DNA of 64,000 bases from Neoarius graeffei (Eukaryota; Chordata; Actinopteri; Siluriformes; Ariidae), in contig NC_083572.1 in assembly GCF_027579695.1 (NCBI RefSeq), positions 13,848,915 through 13,912,914 on the forward strand, given 5' to 3'. The notes under the pieces are model-generated. The model did not search any database and was not told the DNA's origin. It saw nothing but the letters and a program-made list of their open reading frames with translations. The first letter of the stretch is position 1. Every line of letters starts with the position of its first letter. The position numbers and the translations under genes are program-made. Below are positions 39,373 to 49,895 of this stretch, piece after piece.

Positions 39373-40119
39373 ATTTACAACAAACTGCAAAAATATTTTC
39401 TGAATGGAATCGAAAAATCTGAATATCTCAAGCATGTAATTTTTTTATGTACTCGGAATTTAATTCTGGTCGAATTCTATTTATTGCAGTAGGATTCCAA
39501 ATACTCTATAAACATTCCATTCTGTTATAAATCAGAAAAAAATATATATCTAAATCACAGCACTTTTATTTTTTTTAAAGTACTTCATCTACTTCAACAA
39601 TGTTACACAAAGATCGATCCATAACAGTTGTAAATGTCACTTAATTCCACAGGGTGTCGATAATGGTGGACACCAGTGAAAGTGATCACTATTATCGACA
39701 CCTCATGTGACTTCTCAAATGCGCATTTAAATGCAAAATGGCGACTGTCAAATGAAAGAGTAAGAAACAAAGTAAGTTTTGACAAAGAGATCATGAAATA
39801 TCAGTGAATTTGATAAGTAAAACATGACCATGATCTTTCCACCATCCTTACCTGCGATGATAACGTCCGGGTTTTCCTCAAATTGCTGATCGTGCTAAAA
39901 AAAATTCCATCTCAGGTAACGAGCAATCCAATCCATCAGACGACAAGATCAAAGGGCGAAGAGGGTCTTCCAATTGATTAATTAACCAGTAATAACTGTT
40001 GCAACTGAAACTCACCTTTTTAAAATTGTTTTTTATTGGTAAATCTGAAAAGGTGTCGATAATTATGGACTGTCGATAATTATAGGCACCGCTCTATTTT
40101 ATGTGGCTTGGCATAGATA
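39373..40119. other. Intergenic with a GGTGTCGATAAT inverted repeat
   Basis: GGTGTCGATAAT occurs at 39654 and in complement at 39692, and again at about 40052. Ends of a small unnamed element, roughly 39650-40090. No coding. Confidence 0.4.
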
Positions 40120-40591
40120 CAGTGCCTTGCAAAAGTATTCATCCCCCTTGGTGTTTGTCCTGTTTTGTCGCATTACAAGATGGAATTAAAATTTATTTTT
40201 GGGGGGTTAGCACCATTTTGATTTACACAACATGCCTACAACTTTAAAGGTGCACATTGTTGTTTTATTGTAACACAAGCAATAATTAAGATGAAAAAGC
40301 AGAAATCTGGAGTGTGCATAGGTATTCACCCCCTTTCATATGAAACCCCTAAATAAGAGCTGGTCCAACCAATTCACTTCATCACTCACATAATTAGTTG
40401 ATTAAGCTCCACCTGTGTGCAATCAAAGTGTCACATGATGTCTGTATAAATCAACCTGTTCTGGAAGGACCCTGACTCTGCAACACTACTAAAAGCAAGC
40501 AACATGAAAACCAAGAAGCCTCTAAACAGGTCAGAGACAAAGTTGTGAAGAAGTATAGATCAGGGTTGGGTGATAAAAAACATCCCAAACT

Positions 40592-41486
40592 TTGAATATC
40601 CCAGAGAGCACCATTAAATCCATTATAGCAAAATGGAAAGAATATGTCACCACTACAAACCTGACAAGAGAAGGCCGCCCACCAAAACTCACAGACCGGG
40701 CAAGGAGGGCATTAATCAGAGATGCAACAAAGGCACCAAAGAGAACACTGAAGGAGCTGCAAAGATCCACAGTGGAGATGGGAGTATCTGTCCATAGGAC
40801 CACTTTAAGCCATACACTCCACAGAGTGGGGCTTTATGGAAGAGTGGCCAGAAAAAAGCCATTGCTTAAAAAAAGCATGTTTGGAGTTTGCCCAACAGCA
40901 TGTGGCAGACTCCCCAAACACATGGAAGAAGATTTTCTGGTGAAATGAGGCTAAAATTGATCTTTTTGGCCATCGTGGGAAATGCCATGTGTGGCACAAA
41001 CCCATCACCCTGAGAACATCATTCCTACAATGAAGCATGGTGGTGGCAGCATCATGCTGTGGGGATGTTTTTCATCTGCCATGAAAGGAAAGCTGGTTAG
41101 GACTGAAGGAAAGATGGATGGTACAGGGCAATTCTGGAGGAAAACCTGTTTGAGTCGGCCAGTGGTTTGAGACTGGGACAAAGGTTCACGTTCCAGCAGG
41201 ACAATGAGCCTAAACATACTGCTAAAGCTACACTGGAGCATTTTAAAGGGAAACATTTAAATGTCTTGGAATGACCTAGTCAAAGCCGAGACCTCAGTCT
41301 AATTGAGAATCTGTGGCATAACTTGAAGATTGCTGTACACCAACGCAACCCATCTAACTTGAAGGAGTTGGAGCAGTTTTGCCTTGAGGAATGGGCAAAA
41401 ACCCCAGTGGCTAGATGTGCTGAGCGAATAGAGACATACCCCAAGAGACTTGCAGGTGTAATTGTAGCAAAAGGTGGCTCTATAAA
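40592..41486 (+). pseudogene. Tc1-type transposase, copy B
   Basis: MNIPESTIKSIIAKWKEYVT (HTH), RRALIRDATKAPKRTLKELQ, VGLYGRVARKKPLLKK, then a frame change at about 40872. The first catalytic motif reads W[13 protein letters not shown], so Asp is lost. [14 protein letters not shown] and a degraded SLIENLWHNLKIA follow. Confidence 0.88.
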
Positions 41487-42611
41487 CAGAGGCTCCAACT
41501 TGGGAAATTGCAAAGAGGGAGATTCTCCCTCTCTGAAAGTAGCTCGGAGGGAGACAAGTTTGAGCGCCGTAGGCGTGAAGATGAGTTTTATATGTGTGTG
41601 TGTGTGTGTGTGTGTGTATAATGATGTGTATATATATGAATGATTCGCCACATTTCGTGTCAATTTCGTGTCAATTAAATCTTATTAATAGTAACAGATC
41701 TAGATAAATCCAGTGACTATAGACCAAACTTTAATATGCCTAAAGTCAATGTTAATGTCAATAATGACTATTATAAATTGCCAGTGGTAGACCCTCTGAT
41801 GATAATGTTCTTCTAATAATATTCTATTTCTAAGTTAGTAAAAGTCAGACAAAAGAAGTCAGACAAGTTCATTAGACTCTAACGTCTGGTCTGGTGATCT
41901 AGCCTTGTCAGATATAGGGTCGTCTTGCTGCCATCCAAAATAGTCCGCCATTCGTCCCTGGCGACCATCGCGACAGGCGATCCGAACTTTATCTTGGTGA
42001 TTTTCTGATAGTTTTTCTTTGTAGTTTGGCTTCCGCCATTTCTACCAACAGAACTTCATTTCATTATTTCATTCAAGAGAACATAAAGTTAAAGACGAGC
42101 AGGCGATACATGCAGATGAAATGCAGACGCAAAAAAACCAAACAAAATGGTTGAGTGTTGCGGGTTTTCTAGTTCTCTCGCGTGTATCATTAATAGCGCC
42201 ATCTGTATGCTTTATCGGTAACTGCTAAGACATTGGGTGGGCTCAAGTGTGTACCCCGTGGCGTACTGAATTCCGCTCGATTCATATGCACGCTTGATCT
42301 GCGCGCGCATGCCTCCGGCATTCCCTCCAATCCCCCCGTTACGTCGATCGGTGTACCGACCAAGGAATCGGCATATACCGCGGTGTACACACTTGAGTCC
42401 ACCCATACAATGTCAGACACACGAAAAGCGGAAAGTCAGCTATTAATTTTCGTCAACATAAACGTATCAAGTTATATGTTTTTTTAACTAATCATGTGTA
42501 GTAAGGGCAGGCGGGAGATTTTTATGTTGTCAGTGGGAGGTCGGGAGGATTTTCTAAATGTTCCCTAGAGCGGGAGATCTCCCACCCACGGCGGGAGAGT
42601 TGGAGCCTCTG
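41487..42611. mobile_element. DNA element with TATAAA duplication inside Tc1 copy B
   Basis: Ends CAGAGGCTCCAAC and GTTGGAGCCTCTG; flanks TATAAA at 41481-41486 and 42612-42617. It holds a (TG)n run at 41593-41617 and an imperfect palindrome at about 42234-42408 (GGGCTCAAGTGTGTACCCC and its near complement). Non-coding. hAT-like ends, but the duplication appears to be 6 bp. Confidence 0.75.
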
Positions 42612-42950
42612 TATAAAGTATTGACTTTGGGGGGTGAATACTTATGCACACTCCAGATTTCTGTTTTTTCGTCTTTGTGTCACAATAAAAAAACAATGTG
42701 CACCTTCAAAGTGTTAGGCATGTTGTGTAAATCAAATGGTGCTAACACCCCAAAATCCATTTTAATTCCAGCTTGTAATGCAACAAAACAGGACAAACAC
42801 CAAGGGGGATGAATACTTTTGCAAGGCACTGAACGTGACACAAGTATGTGCCACGGCATTACATTTGCATGGCACTTTTGAAGTTTGAAATAAAATATTG
42901 TTAATTTTTTTTTTTTTTTTGTGAAATGATCACCTACGTATTTATACTAA

Positions 42951-43055
42951 AACAATTATCTGCCTCAGGCTCAGTGAATATCGGTGAATAATAAGCGCAA
43001 CTTCATCTCAGTTATTATTCACCGATATTCACTGAGCCTGAGGCAGATAATTGTT
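42951..43055. mobile_element. 105-bp palindromic MITE
   Basis: Perfect arms of about 43 bp: AACAATTATCTGCCTCAGGC and onward, mirrored in GCCTGAGGCAGATAATTGTT. A diverged, inverted relative lies at about 53295-53395, with the extended shared flank TATTTATACTAAAACAATTA. Confidence 0.8.
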
Positions 43056-43124
43056 AAATAACATGAAAACACTTAAGAAGCTTCATTCATTACTATTTTT
43101 AAACCAGTAGGGCTCAATGAACAC

Positions 43125-43492
43125 CTCTCATCTCATCTCATTATCTCTAGCCGCTTCATCCTGTTCTACAGGGTCGCAGGCAAGCTGGAGCCTATCCCAG
43201 CTGATTACGGGCGAAAGGCGGGGTACACCCTGGACATCACAGGGCTGACACATAGACACGGACAACCATTCACACTCACATTCACACCTACGCTCAAATT
43301 AGAGTCACCAGTTAACCTAACCTGCATGTCTTTGGACTGTGGGGGAAACCGGAGCACCCGGAGGAAACCCACGTGGACACGGGGAGAACATGCGAACTCC
43401 GCACAGAAAGGCCCTTGCCGGCCACGGGGCTCGAACCCGGACCTTCTTGCTGTGAGGCGACAGCGCTAACCACTACACCACCGTGCCGCCCC
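43125..43492 (-). mobile_element. SINE copy with 11-bp target duplication
   Basis: Flanks TCAATGAACAC (43114-43124) and TCAGTGAACAC (43493-43503), one mismatch. Confidence 0.9.
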
Positions 43493-43591
43493 TCAGTGAA
43501 CACAATTTCACAATTCAAAAGGTTTCAGTAAAGCACTGCTTTTCTTCATACTCACGTTGCTACACTGATGAATGTGTCACAAGTAAATTAA

Positions 43592-44742
43592 GGCCCCGGT
43601 CACACCGCCCGGACTTTGCTGGAGCATTCCTGGAGCAGTGAAAAAAATTCATCACCGCTCGTAACCGTTCACCACCGTTTAACAAAAGTTGGCCCCCGTT
43701 AAAGCAACGCCGTATACGCTCGGCCACCGCTGATGTTTCTCGAGGGGCCCTCCTACCGCTCCGAAAGTTTTGAGCTGCACAAAATATTGCGAGCGGTGAG
43801 GAGGGGGCAATTTTCCGCCCCGGCAAAGTTCACCCCCTCTCCACCAACGCCCAGTCAAAGTTTGGCACCGCTAGACGCAAGTTCGTGGACGCTTGGGTCC
43901 ACTAGGCTAACGCAGAAATCTTGAACGCTGGACCACCGCTGCTTCGCCAGCGTTGCCCGGGCGGCGATTAAACGTTGCACAAACTTCGGTGGAGCGGTTG
44001 TAAGCGTTTTACGAGCGGACATGGGGTTGCTGGAACGGTGTCGGGCGTTGAAGCAGCTATCCATGGCGGCGATGAACTTTGGTTTGGCGTTGGTATAGAG
44101 GTGTTGGAGCGGGACCAGAATTTGGCTATAAATACGGGGAGAAATGGACCAGGAGCTCATTTGGAATCGAGCTGCCGTTGAGTTCAGACCTCATCTATAT
44201 CGAATTTGCTCAAAGTTACAGTAAAACTGTATCACCATGGATGCTGAGAGACTTGCTATGATTGGTGCACTAGTCCAGCAGCAGAATCAGAACCTCCTCA
44301 GATTGCAACAAGCTGTTGACAGAAGGAGAAGAGAGAGAAGAAGGAGAGACAGAGTTGTGTGGGTCAGACAGTGGATACTGAGAAGGCCTGAACATGGACT
44401 GTATGACAAGCTGATGGTGGAGCTTCTATCAAAAATCTATCAGAACTTGAATCAAAACGATCCGTTCAGCTCCGTAGTCACAAGCGGTATGGCGCTAAAC
44501 CAACTTTATACCCCCGCTGAGCCAAAGCCCGCATGCGCAGAACGCCGCTATACCAACACTCGCGTCACCGCTAAACCAACGCAAAAGCAACGCCGGCTTC
44601 AGCGGTGCACCGCTAAGCCAACGCCCATGTTTTCGATTTTTTTCCCATTTTGTGCGCGGTGACGAGCGTTGTCGAAATTCGGCCCCCCCTCCCTACCGTT
44701 CAAGGAACGCTCCAGCAAAGTTCGGGCAGTGTGACCGGGGCC
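43592..44742 (+). mobile_element. PIF/Harbinger element with TAA duplication
   Basis: Ends GGCCCCGGTCACACCGCCCG and CGGGCAGTGTGACCGGGGCC, flanked by TAA at 43589-43591 and 44743-44745. GC-rich subterminal repeats of ACCGCTC/GAGCGGT type. It holds one ORF with a Harbinger-like start but no catalytic half. Confidence 0.85.
44237..44662 (+). pseudogene. Harbinger transposase N-terminal remnant
   Basis: 141 codons. The first 80 or so look real: ALVQQQNQNLLRLQQAVDRR, a basic run, then WVRQWILRRPEHGLYDKLMV, the W-V-R-x-W...G-x-Y-x-x-L-M block of PIF/Harbinger transposases. From about codon 80 the frame passes into the element's terminal repeats. The DDE nuclease is missing. Confidence 0.6.
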
Positions 44743-44917
44743 TAACAGGTGTGTACAGGGCACAGCTGATTTACATTTGGTGACACCCACAAAACTCCAT
44801 AAAAGGCAATGCTCACAGAGCTGATATGACAAGTAAATAGCTACAACAAAAAAGACTTTCTCAGAAATATAAGTGGACCTTATTTTGACTCAAGTCCATG
44901 GCAGTTCAAAAAATGAA

Positions 44918-44948
<31 letters not shown>

Positions 44949-45078
44949 AAGCAGTTATTCCGCCTTATGAAGTTATCTTATTCCTTTCTGTTGCTAAATC
45001 ATGTCCACAATTTACTTAGCTTGTTCTCATGAGCTAATAATCTCACTCCTACACCTTACAAAGTCACGGCCATGGATT
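44743..45078. other. Intergenic with (AAAT)n run
   Basis: (AAAT)n microsatellite at 44915-44949; otherwise nothing recognised. Confidence 0.6.
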
Positions 45079-45441
45079 CCATCCATCCATCCATTATCTG
45101 TAGCCGCTTATCCTGTCCTACAGGGTCGCAGCCAAGCTAGAGCCTATCCCAGCTAACTATGGGCAAGAGGCAGGGTACACCCTGGACAAGTCACCAGGTC
45201 ATCCATCACAGGGCTGACACATAGACACAGACAACCATTCACACCTACGGTCAATTTAGAGACACCAATTAACCTAACCTGCATGCCCTTGGACTGTGGG
45301 GGAAACCGGAGCAAACACACGCAGACACGGGGAGAACATGCAAACTCCACACAGAAAGGCCCTCGTCGACCGCTGGGCTCGAACCCAGGACCTTCTTGCT
45401 GTGAAGCAACAGCGCTAACCACTACACCACCGTGCCGCCCT
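45079..45441 (-). mobile_element. SINE copy with 11-bp target duplication
   Basis: Flanks GGCCATGGATT (45068-45078) and GGCCACGGATT (45442-45452), one mismatch. Confidence 0.9.
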
Positions 45442-45807
45442 GGCCACGGATTATTTTTATTAATTATGGATGTCACCAGTAGGGTTCCATACAATTTGGT
45501 ACACCACAGGTTCCAAACGTATGTCTGGGCACATATTGTCCACAGATTCTCAGTTCTTTCTTTTTTTTTTCATTATAAACATGCTATTAAAGATTACAAA
45601 CTAAGAAGAAGACGCTGAACAGCCATTTTATCAGCTACACCTACCATATAAGTGTACAATTACTGATTCTAGGTCAACTGAGTCAGCTGGGTTGGCAAGA
45701 AGGATACACACAGGCTCCCAACCATGGTTGTGCAGTACTCAATGTCCTGAACACTTTTAGTGCTTTTCCCAGTTCTAATCCAGAGCATCATTCGCTGCAC
45801 ATAATAC

Positions 45808-46890
45808 AATCGCAATTCCAAAAAATTTGGGATGCTGTGTAAACTGTCAATAAAAAAAAGACTGTGATAATTTGCAATGATAGTATGCAACAGGCACGTG
45901 ACACTGTACATCTGGGAAGGCATCACAACATGCTGCCATCCAGACAAAATCTTTTTCAGGGAAAGCCTTCCTTCTGGGCGGCACGGTGGTGTAGTGGTTA
46001 GCGCTGTCGCCTCACAGCAAGAAGGTCCTGGGTTCGAGCCCCGGGGCCGGCGAGGGCCTTTCTGTGTGGAGTTTGCATGTTCTCCCCGTGTCCGCGTGGG
46101 TTTCCTCCGGGTGCTCCGGTTTCCCCCACAGTCCAAAGACATGCAGGTTAGGTTAACTGGTGACTCTAAATTGACCGTAGGTGTGAATGTGAGTGTGAAT
46201 GGTTGTCTGTGTCTATGTGTCAGCCCTGTGATGACCTGGCGACTTGTCCAGGGTGTACCCTGCCTTTCGCCCGTAGTCAGCTGGGATAGGCTCCAGCTTG
46301 CCTGCGACCCTGTAGAAGGATAAAGCGGCTAGAGATAATGAGATGAGCCTTCTTTCTTTCAGCAAGACAATGCCAAACCGCTTTCTGTACATATTAAAAC
46401 TGCATGGCTCTGTAGTAAAAGAGTCCGGGTGCTAAACTGGTCTGCCTGCAGTCCAGATCTGTCTCCCATTTAAAACATTTGGCGCATTATGAAGCGCAAA
46501 ATACAACAGAGAAGACCCCAAACTGTTGAGTAACTGAAATTGTAGATCAGGCAAGAATGGGACAACATTTCTCTTTCAAAACTACAGCAACTGGTGTCCT
46601 CAGTTCCCAAACGTTTACAGGGCGTGGTTAAAAGTAGAGGTGATGCAACACAGTGGTAAACATGCCCCTGTCCCAACTGTTTTGAAACATGTTGCTGATA
46701 TCAAATTCAAAATGAGCATATGTTTTTTAAAAAAAACAACAACAATAACATTTCTGAGTTTCAACATTTGCTATGTTGTCTTTGTACTACTTTAAATGAA
46801 ATATCAGGTTTCCATGATTTGCAAATCTTCACATTCTGTTTTTATTTTTGTTTTACACAGTGTCCCAACTTTTTTGGAAGGGGTTGTACA
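45808..46890 (+). mobile_element. Old relative of the first Tc1 family, SINE-interrupted
   Basis: Ends TACAATCGCAATTCCAAAAA and TTTTTTGGAAGGGGTTGTA are worn versions of the CAACCCCGATTCC ends. Most of the 5' half is deleted. Remnants: CATGCTGCCATCCAGACAAA, CAAGACAATGCCAAACC and TGCAGTCCAGATCTGTCTCC. A SINE sits in the middle. Confidence 0.85.
45976..46346 (+). mobile_element. SINE copy inside the old Tc1, 11-bp duplication
   Basis: Full-length copy, flanks GCCTTCCTTCT (45965-45975) and GCCTTCTTTCT (46347-46357), one mismatch. Begins GGGCGGCACGGTGGTGTAGT, close to the family consensus. Confidence 0.92.
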
Positions 46891-47040
46891 TAATGCAAGC
46901 ACAAATATATATTTTTCATGAAACTGGGTCACGTGGCATTGGTGTCGAACGAACCCATTTCAGTTTCAACCAGAAATCAACTATTCAATCTCATTTTTAC
47001 AAGGTTTCAAGTAAGATTGTTAAGTTTTTTTCAGCACAGA

Positions 47041-47091
47041 AGCCTGCGACCCTGTAGAACAGGATAAAGTGGCTAGAGATAATGAGATGAG
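47041..47091 (+). repeat. 5'-truncated SINE, 50-bp tail only
   Basis: GCCTGCGACCCTGTAGAACA to ATAATGAGATGAGAC, the SINE 3' end alone. Shows truncation during retroposition. Confidence 0.8.
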
Positions 47092-47204
47092 ACAACATTT
47101 TATTAGCTAGCATTCATGCTAATGACAGGAGGACATTTATTCGTGATTTACTGTACTTATTTCAGACTATAATTTGGGTAGGAAAGTTGTGACCTTGTGG
47201 GTCA

Positions 47205-47645
47205 ATAATCCACTATATGACAAAAAGTTTGTGGACACTTCAAACATCACACCTGTATTTACTTTTTCAACATCCTACTTAAGATTTATCTGCCTTTTTG
47301 TTGTTATAATAACTTGTACTCTTCTGGGAAGGCTTTCCACTAGATTTTGGAGCATGGCGAGAGAGATTTGCCATTCAGCCCGAACAGCATTGCTGTGGTC
47401 AGACAAGAAGGCCTGGGGTGTAGTTAGCATTCCAGTTCATCCCAAAAGAGTTCAGTTTTTGAAAGGATTGAGGTCAGGACTCTGTACAGGATGCTCGGGT
47501 TCTTCCACTCTAGCCACGACAAACCACAGGGGCATACTACAGCATACAAAGACATTCTATATGATTGTGTGCTTGTGAAGGTTTGCATGAGGAAAGACAA
47601 CATATGAGTGTGATGGTCAGGTGTCTAGAAACCTTTGGGGAAATG
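47205..47645. mobile_element. Non-autonomous Tc1-like remnant
   Basis: CACTATATGACAAAAAGTTT and GTGGACAC at the left, and TCAGGTGTCTAGAAACCTTT at the right, recall a common fish Tc1 end pair. Worn blocks of GCGAGAGAGATTTGCCATTC type between. Not coding. Confidence 0.45.
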
Positions 47646-47857
47646 AATGAAAGGAATTTTCTTTGTCGTGTTATCTTCCAAGAAATTCATTTGATGATGC
47701 AACTTTCTGTTGAACATGTGACTTGTGGAATATTCCAGGTACTTCATCAGGGTGAATGTTTTCATTTAACAAGGCTGATTGTAGCAATAAAACATTTTTC
47801 ATGACCCATCGTGGATGACTTATGGAAGAGGTTTTTTCAAGGATTAGATCAAATGTA

Positions 47858-48204
47858 GGGAAGCACAGTGGTATAGAGGTTAGCACTGTCGCCTCACAGC
47901 AAGAAGGTCTTGGGTTCGAGCCCAGCGGCTGATGAGGGCCTTTCTGTGTGGAGTTTGCATGTTCTCCCCGTGTCCGCGTGGGTTTCCTCCAGGTGCTCCG
48001 GTTTCCCCCACAGTCGAAAGACATGCAAGTTAGGTTAACTGGTGGCTCTAAATTGACCGTAGGTGTGAGTGTGAATGGTTGTTTGTCTCTGTGTCAGCCC
48101 TGCGATAACTTGGTGACTTGTCCAGGGTGTACCGTGCCTCTCGCCCATATTCAGCTGCGACCCTGTAAGACAGGATAAGCGGCTACAGATAATGGATGGA
48201 TGGA
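47858..48204 (+). mobile_element. SINE copy
   Basis: Head GTATAGAGGTTAGCACTGTC, body typical, ends GGCTACAGATAATGGATGGA. The tail carries a GGAT run. Confidence 0.88.
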
Positions 48205-48514
48205 TCAAATGGATTCAGACATTAATGTGTAAATGATTATATTTTCAAGGTATAGTGTAGCTATAGTTGGTTAGGCTGAGGAGAGATGACTTCAAACATA
48301 GGTTTTATTAATGTTTTAAGTTACTTATACAAAATATTCACACAGATTGCTGTGACACTTGACATACAGTATGTTTAAAATGTCTTTTGTCTTTAAAATG
48401 TCTCTTTTTTACGTTTATATTTGTAAATATGAAGCCCCAATCATAGGATGGCTATTAAGCTAATTTGGGTTAGTTTTCAGTTCTTTATTTTTAACGTTTA
48501 TATGAAAAGAAAAG
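48205..48514. other. Intergenic, nothing recognised
   Basis: AT-rich stretch between two SINEs. Confidence 0.5.
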
Positions 48515-49661
48515 GGGCGGCACGGTGGTTAGCGCTGTCGCCTCACAGCAAGAAGGTCCGGGTTCGAGCCCCGTGGCCGGCGAGGGCCTTTCTGTGCGGA
48601 GTTTGCATGTTGTCCATGTGGGTTTCCTCCAGGTGCTCCGGTTTCCCCCACAATCCAAAGACATGCAGGTTAGGTTAACTGGTGACTCTAAATTGACCGT
48701 AGGTGTGAATGTGAGTGTGAATGGTTGTCTGTGTCTATGACTACGTTCAGACTGCACCCTGAAACGACCCATATCCGATTTTTTTGCCCATATGCGACCT
48801 GTATCCGATTTGTTATTGACAATCTGAACGACACAGATCCGATTTTTTTCACATGCGACCCAGGCCGCTTGGATATGTGGTCCTAATTCCGATGCATATC
48901 CGTTATTTTCACATGCGACTGCAGTCTGACCGGACAGGTCGCATTCATGCGACCTACACGTCATCAACAAGAGACAAACGTCACTATTCTGCGTTGGCTA
49001 ATCCCGCCTCTTTGGTGGAAAACAACAACATTTGTACAGTTTTCAGAATTTAAATAGACTTTTATAGAATTGATCAAGCTAATGGTGGATTTGGTAGGGA
49101 CCTGGATGTTGATCTGTTAGCCTGATTAAATAAAACAGTTTCTATAACTGATTTATAACTTAAACCATCCTGTATTACAAGATTATAAGATTGTTCTGGA
49201 AATTTCCAGTAATTTGACACCTTCGGTCTCATTAGTCTGCTGCCCACATTAATCAGATTATTGTGTGAGTTCCGCCGCCGCCACAAAAACCACATCGCCA
49301 GGTCTCGCCTCATCTCCATGCTTTACTTGCAAACTTGAAGAGTGCGCTTTTTTTTTTGTTTACGTATTACGTAGATGTGCTTATTACGTGTCAATTTGCG
49401 CATGCGGGACACTTTTGGGTCGTTTTCCGTTCATATTGGAGATCGCATACAAGTCTCATATAATTGGTAATGTGAACGGCCTAACAAAAAAATCGGATTT
49501 CACAACAAATCGGATATGGGTCGTTTCAGGTTGCAGTCTGAACGTAGTGACTTGTCCAGGGTGTACCCCGCCTTTCGCCCGTAGTCAGCTGGGATAGGCT
49601 CTAGCTTGCCTGCGACCCTGTAGAACAGGATAAAGAGATAATGGATGGATGGATGGATGGA
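48515..49661 (+). mobile_element. SINE copy split by a MITE
   Basis: 5' part 48515-48739 and 3' part 49549-49661 of one SINE. The join lacks about 23 bp of the usual sequence (GTGTCAGCCCTGTGATGACC and the next few bases), so the insertion came with a small deletion. The tail ends in a GGAT run. Confidence 0.88.
48740..49548. mobile_element. MITE with ACTACGTTCAGACTGC ends
   Basis: Inverted ends ACTACGTTCAGACTGCACCC and its complement GCAGTCTGAACGTAGT, with CCTGAAACGACCCATATCCG mirrored at the other end. Subterminal repeats of AAATCGGAT and GCATGCGAC. No coding region. Confidence 0.75.
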
Positions 49662-49892
49662 TGAAAAGAAAATGTTCTGTTTGTTTCTGAGTGGCTGTAC
49701 TGTAGCTGGTCAGTGAATAAACCCTGGTTTATTTCCCCTCCGCACCAGAAGGGGTCAGTGTTGTATTTGTTTTCTCTGGGCGCTGTCTTAGTAAACACAA
49801 CAGAGTTCCGGTGAATATCAAATTTCTGCCTCTTCGCCTGGTTACCGATGAATTTCGTCGATAACTTAAACAAATGGACGAGTAGAGTGGAT
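49662..49892 (+). promoter_or_regulatory. Presumed promoter and 5' UTR of the zinc-finger gene
   Basis: The sequence turns unique and gains CpGs (TTCGCCTGGTTACCGATG, TTTCGTCGAT) just before the ATG. No TATA box is evident. Transcription start not located. Confidence 0.45.
49874..49885 (+). promoter_or_regulatory. Four-codon upstream ORF before the zinc-finger start
   Basis: ATGGACGAGTAG (Met-Asp-Glu-stop) ends seven bases before the main ATG, in a different frame. A scanning ribosome would meet it first. Regulatory effect is inference; the sequence itself is plain. Confidence 0.45.
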
Positions 49893-49895
49893 ATG
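49893..49895 (+). CDS. Zinc-finger gene exon 1, coding part is the ATG only
   Basis: The exon ends ATG followed by the donor GTAAGTG at 49896. The next exon starts in phase 0 with GAC TAC GGG, so only the initiator Met comes from exon 1. No other ATG in this frame precedes it in the adjacent sequence. The 5' boundary of the exon is not visible. Confidence 0.75.

Larger units (their letters stand above)
40120..42831 (+). mobile_element. Second Tc1-like family, copy B, interrupted
   Basis: Ends CAGTGCCTTGCAAAAGTATT and TTTTGCAAGGCACTG. About 1.59 kb once the 1,125-bp inserted element is set aside. The transposase is frameshifted and carries stops. It is the fuller relative of copy A. Confidence 0.9.
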
